From Arcobacter sp. CECT 8986 (GTDB lineage Bacteria > Campylobacterota > Campylobacteria > Campylobacterales > Arcobacteraceae): a DNA stretch of 64,000 bases. The notes below the pieces were generated by a model. That model worked only from the letters and a program-made list of their open reading frames with translations. It ran no database searches and was not told where the DNA came from. Location of the stretch: the NCBI RefSeq assembly GCF_004116725.1, contig NZ_PDKG01000001.1, forward strand, positions 1 to 64,000, written 5' to 3'. A program made the translations under genes and the position numbers. Each line of letters starts with the position of its first letter. The first letter of the stretch is position 1. Shown here in pieces: positions 36,238-45,631 of the stretch.

Positions 36238-36966
36238 ATGAAGAAATTTTTATTTAATGTCATATGTTATAGTAGTTTAATTTTTTTTATTCAAGGTTGT
36301 ACATCTACAACAAATAATGAAATAAAAACTCCACAAAAAGACACTATTACTACAGTAGAAAAAAAAGAAATTAAATCACAAAAATCGCAAAATAATTTAA
36401 AAAAAGAAGAGAAAAAGCAAATAGAGATAAAAGAAAAAAAAGAAGAAATTGAAAAGAACTCTAAAAAATCAAAAGAAGAAAATAAACCAAAAGAAAAAGT
36501 TAAAATAGTCATCAAAAAAGTTGAAGTACCTGTAAAAAGTTCAAAACTTATTATTGGACAAAAAGAGTTAGTATATATACCTTCTGAAAAAATTACACTA
36601 AAAGGTAGAATAGATACAGGTGCAACTACTACTTCAATTAATGCACTAAATATCAAAGAAATAGAAAGAGATGGGAAAAAATGGGTTAAGTTTGACCTAA
36701 AAGATGAAAAAGGAAAACTTATTACTAAAGCTTTACCTATTTCAAGAATTGTAAAAATAAAAAGACACGGTGCAGCAGTTCAAGAAAGATATGTTGTAAA
36801 AATGAGATTAACAATTGGTGAGTTAACACAACTTATTGATGTTTCTCTTACAGATAGAAGTAAATTTACATTTCCAGTGTTAATTGGTAGAAACTTTTTA
36901 AATGGTCTTATTTTAGTTGATGTTTCAAAAGAGTATACAATTAATCCTAAAAAGAACCAAAAATGA
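36238..36966 (+). CDS. Lipoprotein with RimK-linked zinc/aspartyl-protease-like domain
   Basis: 242 residues. A type II signal peptide ends in the lipobox IQGCT (Cys21). A Lys/Glu-rich linker (about 25-100) is followed by a retropepsin-like domain of the ATP-dependent zinc protease family (about 101-235): GRIDTGATTTSINAL carries the DTGA motif, and FPVLIGRNFLNGLILVDVS is the conserved end. Proteins of this family are found next to RimK-like ligases. The gene overlaps the next gene by 4 bases (ATGA). With the transglutaminase-like and ATP-grasp genes it makes a conserved cassette. Likely anchored in the periplasm. Confidence 0.8.
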   Translation: MKKFLFNVICYSSLIFFIQGCTSTTNNEIKTPQKDTITTVEKKEIKSQKSQNNLKKEEKKQIEIKEKKEEIEKNSKKSKEENKPKEKVKIVIKKVEVPVKSSKLIIGQKELVYIPSEKITLKGRIDTGATTTSINALNIKEIERDGKKWVKFDLKDEKGKLITKALPISRIVKIKRHGAAVQERYVVKMRLTIGELTQLIDVSLTDRSKFTFPVLIGRNFLNGLILVDVSKEYTINPKKNQK

Positions 36967-38498
36967 AATCAAAAAATCAAATTTTAATATTTTCAACAGT
37001 ATTAATACTAATTACTTTAGTATTAATGTTTTACAAAGTCAAGTACTTAAACTTCCCATTATTTGCAGATGATACTACAAATATTTGGAATATTGAAGCA
37101 AAGATTACTTTTGAACCAAAAGAGAATGAAAGTGCTATTATATCTTTAGCTTTACCTTCTAAACAAAGTAGACTTCTAATTTTAAATGAAGAGTCAACTT
37201 CTGCTGATTATGGATATAGTACAAATAAACTTCATGGTGTTAAAAAAGCTATTTGGTCAAAAAGAGAAGTAACAGATAAAAAAGAACAAGTTTTATATTA
37301 CTCTATTGATATTATAAAAGATAATTACTACAAAACAAAAATTCCAAAAATCAAACAACAAAATGAAAATGTAGAGGTTTCAAAACCTATTGTTCAAGCT
37401 GCAAACTCGCTATTAAATAATATCTATCCAAAAAGTGCAGATAGTATTACATTTACTTCTTTATTAATAAAAGAGTTTAATAAAAAAGAGCCTTCACAAG
37501 CTGCTAATATGATTCAAAATAACTTTATGAAAACTCAAAAAGAAAAAAGAGATACACTTATAAAACTTATTAGAAGAATGCATTATAAAGCAAGAACTGT
37601 TGGTACACTATATTTAAAAGATAAACAAAGAAATGTAAACTTAACACCAATGTTAGAAGTTTATAAAGATGGAAAATGGTACTTATATGATATTGATAAA
37701 GGATTGGTAGGAAATAGTTCAAATATTTTTATTTGGCAAAGAGGTTCTCAATTCTTATTAGATGCAGAAGGAGTTAATAACTCTAGTGTTAAATTCTCAG
37801 TGACAAAAAATATTGTTCCTGCAAGAAGTGCTGCATTGATGAAAGATACAAAAAATCAAAGTGCCCTACTTGACTTTTCATTATTTACTTTACCAAATGC
37901 TTCACAAAACACTTTTAAACTTCTATTATTAGTTCCATTAGGTGCTTTAGTTGTAGTATTTATGAGAGTAATTGTAGGATTAAAAACATCTGGAACATTT
38001 ATGCCTATTCTTTTATCTATGGCATTTATTGAAACACATTTAGTTCCTGGTATTTTAATGTTTATTCTTGTTGTTACAATGGGTCTTTTTGTTAGGTCTT
38101 ATCTATCCCATTTAAATCTGCTTTTAGTAGCAAGAATATCTTCTGTATTAATTGTAGTAGTTGCTATTATGGCTTTTATGGCTATATTATCTCAAAAACT
38201 AGGATTATCTTATGCTACAAGTATTACATTTTTCCCTATAATTATTCTATCTTGGACAATAGAAAGAATGTCTATTTTATGGGAAGAAGAAGGAGCTAAA
38301 GAAGTTTTTGTTCAAGGAAGTGGTTCTTTAACTGTTTCTGTTCTTGCTTATTTTGCAATGACTAATAGTTTCCTTAGTTTTATTACATTTAACTTCCCTG
38401 AAGTATTACTTGCAGTTCTTGGAATTATAATTTTACTTGGAAGATATAGTGGATATAGATTAAGTGAATTATATAGATTCAAATCAATGGTAGATTAA
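36963..38498 (+). CDS. Inactive transglutaminase-like protein fused to seven membrane helices
   Basis: 511 residues. One helix near the N-terminus (about 6-25) is followed by a periplasmic region of about 290 residues with a transglutaminase-like fold. There is no evident Cys-His-Asp triad, which fits the family name of inactive transglutaminase. From about 315 the protein holds seven helices (for example LLLVPLGALVVVFMRVIVGL, and later ILSWTIERMSILWEEEGAKE between helices). The family always occurs with a protease-like protein and an ATP-grasp ligase, as here. It probably presents or channels a peptide to the cytoplasmic ligase; that is inference. The gene overlaps the upstream one by 4 bases. 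Confidence 0.82.
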   Translation: MKSKNQILIFSTVLILITLVLMFYKVKYLNFPLFADDTTNIWNIEAKITFEPKENESAIISLALPSKQSRLLILNEESTSADYGYSTNKLHGVKKAIWSKREVTDKKEQVLYYSIDIIKDNYYKTKIPKIKQQNENVEVSKPIVQAANSLLNNIYPKSADSITFTSLLIKEFNKKEPSQAANMIQNNFMKTQKEKRDTLIKLIRRMHYKARTVGTLYLKDKQRNVNLTPMLEVYKDGKWYLYDIDKGLVGNSSNIFIWQRGSQFLLDAEGVNNSSVKFSVTKNIVPARSAALMKDTKNQSALLDFSLFTLPNASQNTFKLLLLVPLGALVVVFMRVIVGLKTSGTFMPILLSMAFIETHLVPGILMFILVVTMGLFVRSYLSHLNLLLVARISSVLIVVVAIMAFMAILSQKLGLSYATSITFFPIIILSWTIERMSILWEEEGAKEVFVQGSGSLTVSVLAYFAMTNSFLSFITFNFPEVLLAVLGIIILLGRYSGYRLSELYRFKSMVD

Positions 38499-38499
38499 T

Positions 38500-39435
38500 A
38501 TGTTTGCAAATCCTTTTAAACTAAAAAAACGTGGTATTTTAGGAATGAATAACAGAAATATCAACTTTATAGGAAAATATAATAATAGAAAAAATTTTCC
38601 TTTAGTTGATGACAAATTAAAAACAAAACAAATAGCACAAAAATATAATATTGCAGTACCTGAACTTTTAGGTTTTATTGAATATCAAGTACAAATCAAT
38701 AATTTTAAAGACTATATAAAAAATGAAAATGGTTTTGTAATAAAACCAGCACAAGGAAGTGGTGGTAAAGGTATTCTTGTAATAGTTAAAACTGTTGGGA
38801 ATAAATTTATTAAGCCAAATGGCGTTGAACTTGGATATTCTGATATAAAAAGACATATATCAAATATATTAAGTGGTCTTTACTCTCTTGGTGGTAAAAA
38901 CGACATTGCTGTTTTTGAAAAACTTGTTGATTTTGATGATGCTTTTGATGGCTTTAGTTATGAAGGTGTTCCTGATGTTAGAGTCATTGTATATAGAGGA
39001 TATCCTGCACTTGCTATGATGAGGTTATCTACATCTAATAGTGATGGAAAAGCAAACTTACATCAAGGTGCGGTTGGAGTTGGAATAGATATATCAACAG
39101 GTAAAGCTTTGAATGCTGTACAATTTGGTGACCCAATAAAAGTACATCCTGATACAAAAAAAGATTTAAAGCAGCTAAAAGTGCCTTATTGGAAAGATAT
39201 TTTATATCTTGCTGCAAAATGTTATGAAATGACAGATATGGGATATTTAGGTGCAGATATTGTAATAGATAAACAACTTGGACCTTTAGTATTAGAACTA
39301 AATGCAAGACCAGGACTTGCTATACAAATAGCAAATAATTTAGGTGCATTACATAGATTTAATCAAATAGATGAAGTTGCAGGTAAGCATCTTACAGTAG
39401 AAGAAAAAGTAGAATACTCTTTTTCAAATTTTTAA
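38500..39435 (+). CDS. RimK/alpha-L-glutamate ligase-like ATP-grasp protein
   Basis: 311 residues. An ATP-grasp domain is clear: FVIKPAQGSGGKGILVI (about 85-101) is the ATP-binding loop, SYEGVPDVRVIVYRG and MRLSTS follow, and LGPLVLELNARPGLAIQIAN (about 265-284) carries the metal-binding Glu and Asn. The family, called alpha-L-glutamate ligase-like, joins an amino acid to a peptide or small molecule with ATP. It starts one base after the seven-helix gene. Its substrate is unknown. A strong two-way terminator overlaps its stop codon. Confidence 0.85.
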   Translation: MFANPFKLKKRGILGMNNRNINFIGKYNNRKNFPLVDDKLKTKQIAQKYNIAVPELLGFIEYQVQINNFKDYIKNENGFVIKPAQGSGGKGILVIVKTVGNKFIKPNGVELGYSDIKRHISNILSGLYSLGGKNDIAVFEKLVDFDDAFDGFSYEGVPDVRVIVYRGYPALAMMRLSTSNSDGKANLHQGAVGVGIDISTGKALNAVQFGDPIKVHPDTKKDLKQLKVPYWKDILYLAAKCYEMTDMGYLGADIVIDKQLGPLVLELNARPGLAIQIANNLGALHRFNQIDEVAGKHLTVEEKVEYSFSNF

Positions 39436-39462
39436 AAGTAAGAAGAATTTCTTCTTACTTTT
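39434..39462. terminator. Two-way terminator between the ATP-grasp gene and putA
   Basis: AAAAGTAAGAAGA (39434-39446) and TCTTCTTACTTTT (39450-39462) are perfect 13-base arms with loop ATT. Each side is A- or T-flanked, so the hairpin works in both directions. It overlaps the stop codons of both convergent genes. Confidence 0.9.
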
Positions 39463-42400
39463 TATTTATCTCTCTAGCTCCTATATTTCCATATCTATGG
39501 TATGAATGAGAAATACTTTGCTCTTTAAAATAGTTTAATAACTCTATTCTTCCTTCCATCATTGGTTTCATTCTTACTACAAATGTACTTAAATGTTTAG
39601 AAGTAGCTTCAAAAATTGTTTCTGGAACTTTTGCAATATCAGAATAGATAACTCTTTCATAATTATCAATTACTTCAGCTAATTGTTCATCTGTATGTTT
39701 TACGATTCTATCTTTTGAAGTAAATAATGGTTTTGAATCTTTTAAGAAAGTCTCTACTTTTTCATTATTTAAAATAGACACAGTAAAGTTAACTTTTGCT
39801 ACTCTTGCAGCTAAAATTCTACTAACAACTTCAAAAATTGTATCATCATCACTAACTCTTATTACAATTCTATGTAAAGGTAAATATCTAAAGTGATTAT
39901 CTTCACCTCTTACTTCAAAATAGTCTTTTTCTTTAGAAAACTCTGTTTCAAAATTGTATAAATAAGACTGTAATGCAACATCAAGTTTTTTAAACTCTTC
40001 ATCATCTTTATTTTTTTCAACACAATTATTAATAAATCTTGTTAAGTCATTGTTATATCTTTTTTCAATAGTTGGATAAGATTTCTCAGTAAAATCAACA
40101 AATTGAGTAATATAGTTATGAATACCTACTTTTCTTCCTGCTCCAACAGCAGATTTACCCATACCACCAAATGGTTGTCTTAAAACAATAGCACCAGTAG
40201 TTCCTCTATTTATATATAAATTACCAGCTTTCAAATTTTCTCTCCAGTAATTAACTTCTCTTTCATCTAAAGTTTCTATTCCTGAAGTTAATCCGTAACC
40301 AGTAGAGTTTACTATATCAACTGCATGTTTTAAGTTTCTTGCTTTCATTACAGCAAGTACTGGTCCAAATAGTTCATTTTTATGAATAAAACTACCCTCT
40401 TTCACTCCCCACTTAATTGATGGTTTTAACATATATTCATTTTCATCAGCATAAGAAGGTGCAAGTGCCCACTCTTCATTATCATCAAGATTTTCTATTG
40501 CATGTTTTAAATTTCCAGATACTTTATTTGCTAAAGTACCGATTCTATTTTTAAAATCCCAAACAGAACCAACATCCATAGATCTAGCTGCATCAACTAA
40601 TGCTTTTCTAAAGTTTTTATCATTGTAAACTTCTTCTTCTAAAACTAATAAAGAAGTTGCACTACATTTTTGTCCAGAGTTTGCAAATGCACTATGACAA
40701 ACATTTTTAATTGCTTGTTCTTTATCTGCCATATTTGTAATAATTGTCGCATCTTTACCACCTGTTTCAGCAGTTAAGAATAAATCTGGTCTTGTTTTTA
40801 ACATGCTTGCAGCTGTATCTTCACCACCTGTTAAAATTACAAAATCCACATCTTTATTTCCAATTAGATGCTCTCCAGCTAAAGAACCAGGACAAGGAGC
40901 AAATTGTAATGTATTTTTAGATACACCAGCATCCCAAAAGCATTTGCACATTTCATATGCTGTTAAAGCTGCAACAGTTGCTGGTTTTATAATCACAGTA
41001 TTACCAGCAGCAAGAGTAGCAGCAACTCCTCCTAAAGGAATAGCAACAGGGAAATTCCAAGGTGGAACTACAACACCAACACCTTTTCCTTTAAAATCAA
41101 GATTTTCATATTTTTCAAAATATCTTGAAGCATAAGTATAAAACTCAATAAAGTCAATTGCTTCACTAACTTCAACATCAGTTTCTCCAAAAACTTTACC
41201 AACTTCAGCAGCAGCAACTCCAATTAAGTCATCTCTTCTTTGTCTAACTTTGATTGCAGCTTGTTTTAATATTTCATGTCTTTGTTCATAAGTTTTACTT
41301 CTCCAACCATCAACATCATCTTTTGCAACTTTTACTGCTTTTTTCAAATCTTTTGCTGTTGCCATGGCAATTTTACCAGCTATTACTCCATCTTTTAATT
41401 GAGATTTATCAATTGCTGTATAAACTTCTCTTTTATCAACTAAATCTTCACCACCAATTACAACTGGTTTAATTTTGTGTTCTGTATCTTTTGAGAATTT
41501 CCATTTTTCTAAAATTGTTTTTGCCCATTGTTTATTTTGAGGTAAAACAAAATCAGTATCAGCTTCAGAATGAAATGAGTTTGTATCATATGAAGAGTTA
41601 CTAAAGTCATCCCATTTTTCTTCAAGTCTATTTTGTTTTCTAAAGCTTCCAACATAAGAAGTATCAATATGAGAAAATGATTTCATAAATAAATCTTTTT
41701 GTTTATTCCAATCACTTGTACCAACTTTTAATCCAAATGAGTATCTAATAAAGTTATTTTCACCAGTATTCTCATCTAATCTTCTTACTAAATAAGCAAT
41801 AGCATTTGTAAATTGCTCTTTTGCAGCCGTTGGTGCATATAATATTACACTTTTAGATATCTCTTTTATAGCAAGTCTTGCAGCTTCACTCATACCTTCT
41901 AGCATCTCTAATGTATGATATTCACTTGTACCATAATGTTGAGCTAAAGTTGTAGCATATGCTTGTTCAAATAAGTTATGAGAAGCTGTTCCTATATGCA
42001 TATATTGTGCATTTTCTTTTCTTAATGCAAATTCTGCCATTCTTTTATAGTTTGAATCTGTATCTAATTTATCTGTATAAGTTACCATTTCCCAATGTTT
42101 TTGACTAGCTTCTGTCTCTTCCATCTCCATATTAGCACCTTTTACTAATCTGAATTTGATTGGACTTCCGCCATTTTCAACTCTATTTTTTGCCCATTTT
42201 GCTAAATCTTGTTGCCATAAATGAGAATCAGGAATATAAGCTTGCAATACAATACCAGCATAAAAATCTTTAAATTCTGGAAGCTCTAAAGTTCTTTTAA
42301 ATACTTCAACAGTTATTGCTAAATCTCTATACTCTTCCATATCTAAATTAATAAATTTGTTTGTTCTTGTGCCATCAGGAGCAATATATGGATATTTTTT

Positions 42401-43033
42401 TGCTTGTGCATATATTAAAGATAATTTTTCAACTAGTGTTTTAACAGTACCTTCAAAATCTAAAGAGTTAATTTGAGAAAAAATAGTTGATATTTTAATT
42501 GATATATAATCAATATTTGGATTTTCTAATGCTTTTAAATATTTATCCATTCTCTCATTAGCTTCTTCTTCACCTAAAACAACTTCACCAATAAGATTTA
42601 CATTAACTCTTGTTTTTTCTTCTTTTCTCATCTTTAAGTGACTATTAAAAGGCTCATCTTCACCTTTTAATACTACTGTTTTTGTATCTTCTCTAATCTC
42701 TTTTACAAATAAAGGAACAGATAAATCAGGTAAATATTTACCAAAGTTTTTAAATAACCATAATAGAGTTTTGTCTTTAGTTGTAAAGAAATGTGCCATT
42801 CCATGTTTTTCTAATAAGAAAATAATTTGGTCTGCAACCCTATCATTTAAATTTGTTCTAAAGCATTGGTCCATTAGCTCTATTAATAGAGCTTTATCTT
42901 CTGGATGCTCTAACATTTTATTCATTTTTACATAAAACTTTTTATCATAATCACTAACAAGTTCTGTTGCTCTATTTTGCCATTTTTCTGCAAGAGAAAT
43001 AGCTGAATTTATTAGTTCTTGTTGATTTTCCAT
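39455..43033 (-). CDS. putA: Bifunctional proline dehydrogenase/P5C dehydrogenase PutA
   Basis: 1192 residues from the ATG at 43033, which has AAGGAAG 6 bases upstream; a TTG five codons earlier lies inside that site, so ATG is preferred. The N-terminal half holds the proline dehydrogenase barrel with RLVKGANMEMEE (about 298-309) and YAPTAAKEQ. The C-terminal half is an aldehyde dehydrogenase: PPWNFPVAIPLGG (about 655-667), ETGGKDATII, and the nucleophile in FANSGQKCSATS. It oxidises proline to glutamate with FAD and NAD. No ribbon-helix-helix DNA-binding domain is seen at the N-terminus, so it does not autoregulate as in E. coli. Together with the liv system it suggests amino acid use as carbon source. 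Confidence 0.95.
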   Translation of the reverse strand: MENQQELINSAISLAEKWQNRATELVSDYDKKFYVKMNKMLEHPEDKALLIELMDQCFRTNLNDRVADQIIFLLEKHGMAHFFTTKDKTLLWLFKNFGKYLPDLSVPLFVKEIREDTKTVVLKGEDEPFNSHLKMRKEEKTRVNVNLIGEVVLGEEEANERMDKYLKALENPNIDYISIKISTIFSQINSLDFEGTVKTLVEKLSLIYAQAKKYPYIAPDGTRTNKFINLDMEEYRDLAITVEVFKRTLELPEFKDFYAGIVLQAYIPDSHLWQQDLAKWAKNRVENGGSPIKFRLVKGANMEMEETEASQKHWEMVTYTDKLDTDSNYKRMAEFALRKENAQYMHIGTASHNLFEQAYATTLAQHYGTSEYHTLEMLEGMSEAARLAIKEISKSVILYAPTAAKEQFTNAIAYLVRRLDENTGENNFIRYSFGLKVGTSDWNKQKDLFMKSFSHIDTSYVGSFRKQNRLEEKWDDFSNSSYDTNSFHSEADTDFVLPQNKQWAKTILEKWKFSKDTEHKIKPVVIGGEDLVDKREVYTAIDKSQLKDGVIAGKIAMATAKDLKKAVKVAKDDVDGWRSKTYEQRHEILKQAAIKVRQRRDDLIGVAAAEVGKVFGETDVEVSEAIDFIEFYTYASRYFEKYENLDFKGKGVGVVVPPWNFPVAIPLGGVAATLAAGNTVIIKPATVAALTAYEMCKCFWDAGVSKNTLQFAPCPGSLAGEHLIGNKDVDFVILTGGEDTAASMLKTRPDLFLTAETGGKDATIITNMADKEQAIKNVCHSAFANSGQKCSATSLLVLEEEVYNDKNFRKALVDAARSMDVGSVWDFKNRIGTLANKVSGNLKHAIENLDDNEEWALAPSYADENEYMLKPSIKWGVKEGSFIHKNELFGPVLAVMKARNLKHAVDIVNSTGYGLTSGIETLDEREVNYWRENLKAGNLYINRGTTGAIVLRQPFGGMGKSAVGAGRKVGIHNYITQFVDFTEKSYPTIEKRYNNDLTRFINNCVEKNKDDEEFKKLDVALQSYLYNFETEFSKEKDYFEVRGEDNHFRYLPLHRIVIRVSDDDTIFEVVSRILAARVAKVNFTVSILNNEKVETFLKDSKPLFTSKDRIVKHTDEQLAEVIDNYERVIYSDIAKVPETIFEATSKHLSTFVVRMKPMMEGRIELLNYFKEQSISHSYHRYGNIGAREINKK

Positions 43034-43111
43034 CGATACTTCCTTCAATTAATTAGTATTTAAATTAAATTCCAGTAGCCTTACCTGCATTTTTCCAAAT
43101 GTACAAATAAG

Positions 43112-43139
43112 GAGGGCTTTAACCGCCAAGTTAGCCCTC
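43112..43139 (-). terminator. Terminator of the liv operon
   Basis: GAGGGCT (43112-43118) and AGCCCTC (43133-43139) are perfect 7-base arms around a 14-base loop, 26 bases after the livF stop. The - strand continues TTATTTGTAC. The + strand side is also T-rich. It separates the liv operon from putA. Confidence 0.75.
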
Positions 43140-43164
43140 TTTCTACTTTATATTTTCTTCTTAT

Positions 43165-43887
43165 TTAATGTTTTTTTCCTAAATATGCTTCTTGAATTGC
43201 TTCAGAATTTAACAACTCTTTTGATGTTCCTTCATGTGTTATTTTCCCTACTTCAAGTACATATCCTCTATTAGCAAGTTTTAATGCTGCTTTTGCATTT
43301 TGTTCAACAATTAAAACTGTCATCCCACTTTGTGCAATTTCTTTAATTGCTTTAAAAATAGCTTTTACCAAAATTGGAGCTAACCCTAAACTTGGTTCAT
43401 CTAAGATAAGTAATTTTGGTTTACTCATAATAGCTCTACCAATAGCTAACATCTGTTGCTCACCACCACTTAGTGTACCAGCAAGCTGTTTTTTTCTCTC
43501 TTTTAATCTTGGTAAAATATCATAAATCCATTCTAAAGTCTCCTTATCATGAGCTTTTAGTGTATATGCACCCATCATCAAGTTTTCTTCAACTGTTAAA
43601 GTTCCAAAAACTCTTCTTCCTTCTGGAGAATGAGACATACCTAAACTTACTATTTCATGTGCAGGAGTGTTTGTAATATCATTTTTATCAAAAATTATAT
43701 TACCTTGCTTTGATTTTAATAAACCAGAAATTGTCTTTAATGTTGTTGTTTTACCAGCACCATTTGCCCCTAAAATTGTTACAACTTCACCTTTTTTTAC
43801 TTTAAGTGAGATTCCTTTAATTGCAGCAATTGCTCCGTAACTTACATGTAAATCTCTTACATCTAATAATATTTCATCATTTTGCAT
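43165..43887 (-). CDS. livF: Branched-chain amino acid ABC transporter ATPase LivF
   Basis: 240 residues. ABC ATPase motifs: Walker A GANGAGKTTTLKT (about 35-47), signature LSGGEQQML (about 139-147), Walker B LLILDEPSLGLAP. The short C-terminal tail and EGRRVFGTLTVEENLMMG are typical of LivF. It pairs with LivG to power LivHM in the inner membrane. Its start overlaps the livG stop by one base. It is the last gene of the operon and is followed by a terminator. Confidence 0.94.
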   Translation of the reverse strand: MQNDEILLDVRDLHVSYGAIAAIKGISLKVKKGEVVTILGANGAGKTTTLKTISGLLKSKQGNIIFDKNDITNTPAHEIVSLGMSHSPEGRRVFGTLTVEENLMMGAYTLKAHDKETLEWIYDILPRLKERKKQLAGTLSGGEQQMLAIGRAIMSKPKLLILDEPSLGLAPILVKAIFKAIKEIAQSGMTVLIVEQNAKAALKLANRGYVLEVGKITHEGTSKELLNSEAIQEAYLGKKH

Positions 43888-44666
43888 TAATCTTCATCCT
43901 CGTCATCATCACTTCCAATATAAGCCTCAATAACTCTAGGGTCATCTTGAACAAAACTAGGAACACCTTGAGAAATCTCTTTACCAAAGTTGATTACTGT
44001 AATGTAATCTGTTAATTTCATTACCATTTCCATATCATGTTCAATCATCATAATACCAAGTCCCATCTCTTTAATCTTTAAGATGATATTAGTAAGCTCT
44101 ATTGTTTCATTTTCATTAAGTCCAGCTGCAGGTTCATCTAAAATAAGAAGTTCTGGTTCTGCTGCTAAAGCTCTTGCCATTTCAACTTTTCTTTGATTAC
44201 CATATGATAAATCAGTTGTTGGTGTCATTGCATATTTAGTAAGATTAAAAAACTCCATAAGTTCTTCAACTTTTTTCCAGTTTTTCTCTTCATCTTTTCT
44301 AAATGCAGGTGTATGAATAATTGAGTGATACCATTTTTGTTTTGATTTTGTATGACATCCTGCCATAATATTTTCTGCAACACTCATATCTTTAAATAAT
44401 CTAATATTTTGAAATGTTCTTAATACACCTTTTTGTGCAATTTTATGTGGTGACATTCCAGTAATATCTTCACCTTTATATTTTATACTTCCTTTTTCTG
44501 GTCTATAAATTCCAGTAACACAGTTAAATAGTGTAGTTTTACCAGCACCATTTGGACCAATGATTCCATAAATTTGACCAGGTTTTACTTTGATTGTCAA
44601 ATCATCAATCGCAACTAATCCAAAGAAAAATTTTGAAACATTTTCTATTTCTAATACATATTCCAT
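43887..44666 (-). CDS. livG: Branched-chain amino acid ABC transporter ATPase LivG
   Basis: 259 residues from the ATG at 44666, with AAAAGGAGAAAAATA just upstream; an earlier TTG at 44738 lies inside livM and has no such site. Motifs: Walker A GPNGAGKTTLFNC, the LivG-type stretch LRTFQNIRLFKDMSVAENIMAG (shown here as a segment at about 84-105), signature LSYGNQRKVEMARAL and Walker B LLILDEPAAGLN. The C-terminal extension typical of LivG is present and ends in an acidic tail DDDEDED. The ATG overlaps the livM stop by one base (TAATG). It couples ATP hydrolysis to transport. Confidence 0.94.
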   Translation of the reverse strand: MEYVLEIENVSKFFFGLVAIDDLTIKVKPGQIYGIIGPNGAGKTTLFNCVTGIYRPEKGSIKYKGEDITGMSPHKIAQKGVLRTFQNIRLFKDMSVAENIMAGCHTKSKQKWYHSIIHTPAFRKDEEKNWKKVEELMEFFNLTKYAMTPTTDLSYGNQRKVEMARALAAEPELLILDEPAAGLNENETIELTNIILKIKEMGLGIMMIEHDMEMVMKLTDYITVINFGKEISQGVPSFVQDDPRVIEAYIGSDDDEDED

Positions 44667-45631
44667 TATTTTTCTCCTTTTAATGCTGCTGCTTTTTTCT
44701 TTAAGTATGTAGGTATATTTCCAAAAGTAGCTGGCCATACACCATTTGGTCTTAATATCATTGTAAGAACCATTGCTGCACCAAAGATTAGATATCTTGA
44801 TTCTTTAAATTCTGTAAATAACTCAGGTAATACAAACATTACAAATGTTCCAATAACAACACCAGGAAGTGAAGCTGAACCACCTACAAGTACAATTGCA
44901 AAGAACATAACTGATTGCATAAAGTTAAAAGATTCTGGACTTACAGCTGAATACTGAATAGTAAATACAACCCCAGCAGCTCCAGCAATTCCTGCACCTA
45001 AAGCAAATGCAAATAGTTTGTAATAAGATACATTTATCCCCATTGATTTTGCTGCAATCTCATCTTTATGAATATAATATAAAGCTCTTCCATATCTTGA
45101 ATTATCTAAGTTTCTAATAATTAGTAAAGTAATAATCAATAATGAAAATGCAATATAATATATTGCAGTATCTGACCATAATTCATATCCAAAAATTCTA
45201 ACTACATCTATACCAAAAATACCATTTGGACCACCAGTCAAATCAAATACATTATTTTTTAATACTTGTTCAAAAATAATATTAAAACCAATAGTTGCAA
45301 CTAATAAATAGTCACCTCTTAAATGAATAATTGGCCCTGCTAATAAAAGTGAAATTATTACAGGTAAAATTATTGCAAATGGAATTGTTTCAATTATCTC
45401 AAATCCAAAATGAATATTTAATATTGCAGTAGTATAAGCACCAATACCAAAAAATATTGCGTGACCCATATTAAAAATACCTGCACGTCCTAAAATAATA
45501 TCTTGTGAAAAAGCTACAACAGAGAATACTAAAAATGTAATTCCTATACTTAACCATGCAGAATCAACGAAAAATGGGAAAAATCCCATAAATACTATAA
45601 ATATCGCTGCTATTATTGTTGTTTTAGTCAT
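44666..45631 (-). CDS. livM: Branched-chain amino acid ABC transporter permease LivM
   Basis: 321 residues, about nine membrane helices. It has the LivM loop ALYYIHKDEIAAKSMGINVSYYK (about 186-208) that contacts the ATPases, preceded by LRGDYLLVATIGFNIIFEQ and followed by GGSASLPGVVIGTF. It forms the membrane channel with LivH. It starts one base from the livH stop, and its own last codons carry the ribosome binding site of livG. Full length. Confidence 0.93.
   Translation of the reverse strand: MTKTTIIAAIFIVFMGFFPFFVDSAWLSIGITFLVFSVVAFSQDIILGRAGIFNMGHAIFFGIGAYTTAILNIHFGFEIIETIPFAIILPVIISLLLAGPIIHLRGDYLLVATIGFNIIFEQVLKNNVFDLTGGPNGIFGIDVVRIFGYELWSDTAIYYIAFSLLIITLLIIRNLDNSRYGRALYYIHKDEIAAKSMGINVSYYKLFAFALGAGIAGAAGVVFTIQYSAVSPESFNFMQSVMFFAIVLVGGSASLPGVVIGTFVMFVLPELFTEFKESRYLIFGAAMVLTMILRPNGVWPATFGNIPTYLKKKAAALKGEK

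Noticed and set aside
39455-43048. putA starting at the TTG at 43048
   Set aside because: The AAGGAAG site lies within the first codons of that version; ATG at 43033 has the correct spacing.
43887-44738. livG starting at 44738
   Set aside because: The extra 24 residues overlap livM and do not resemble LivG; ATG at 44666 has AAGGAG and a TAATG junction.
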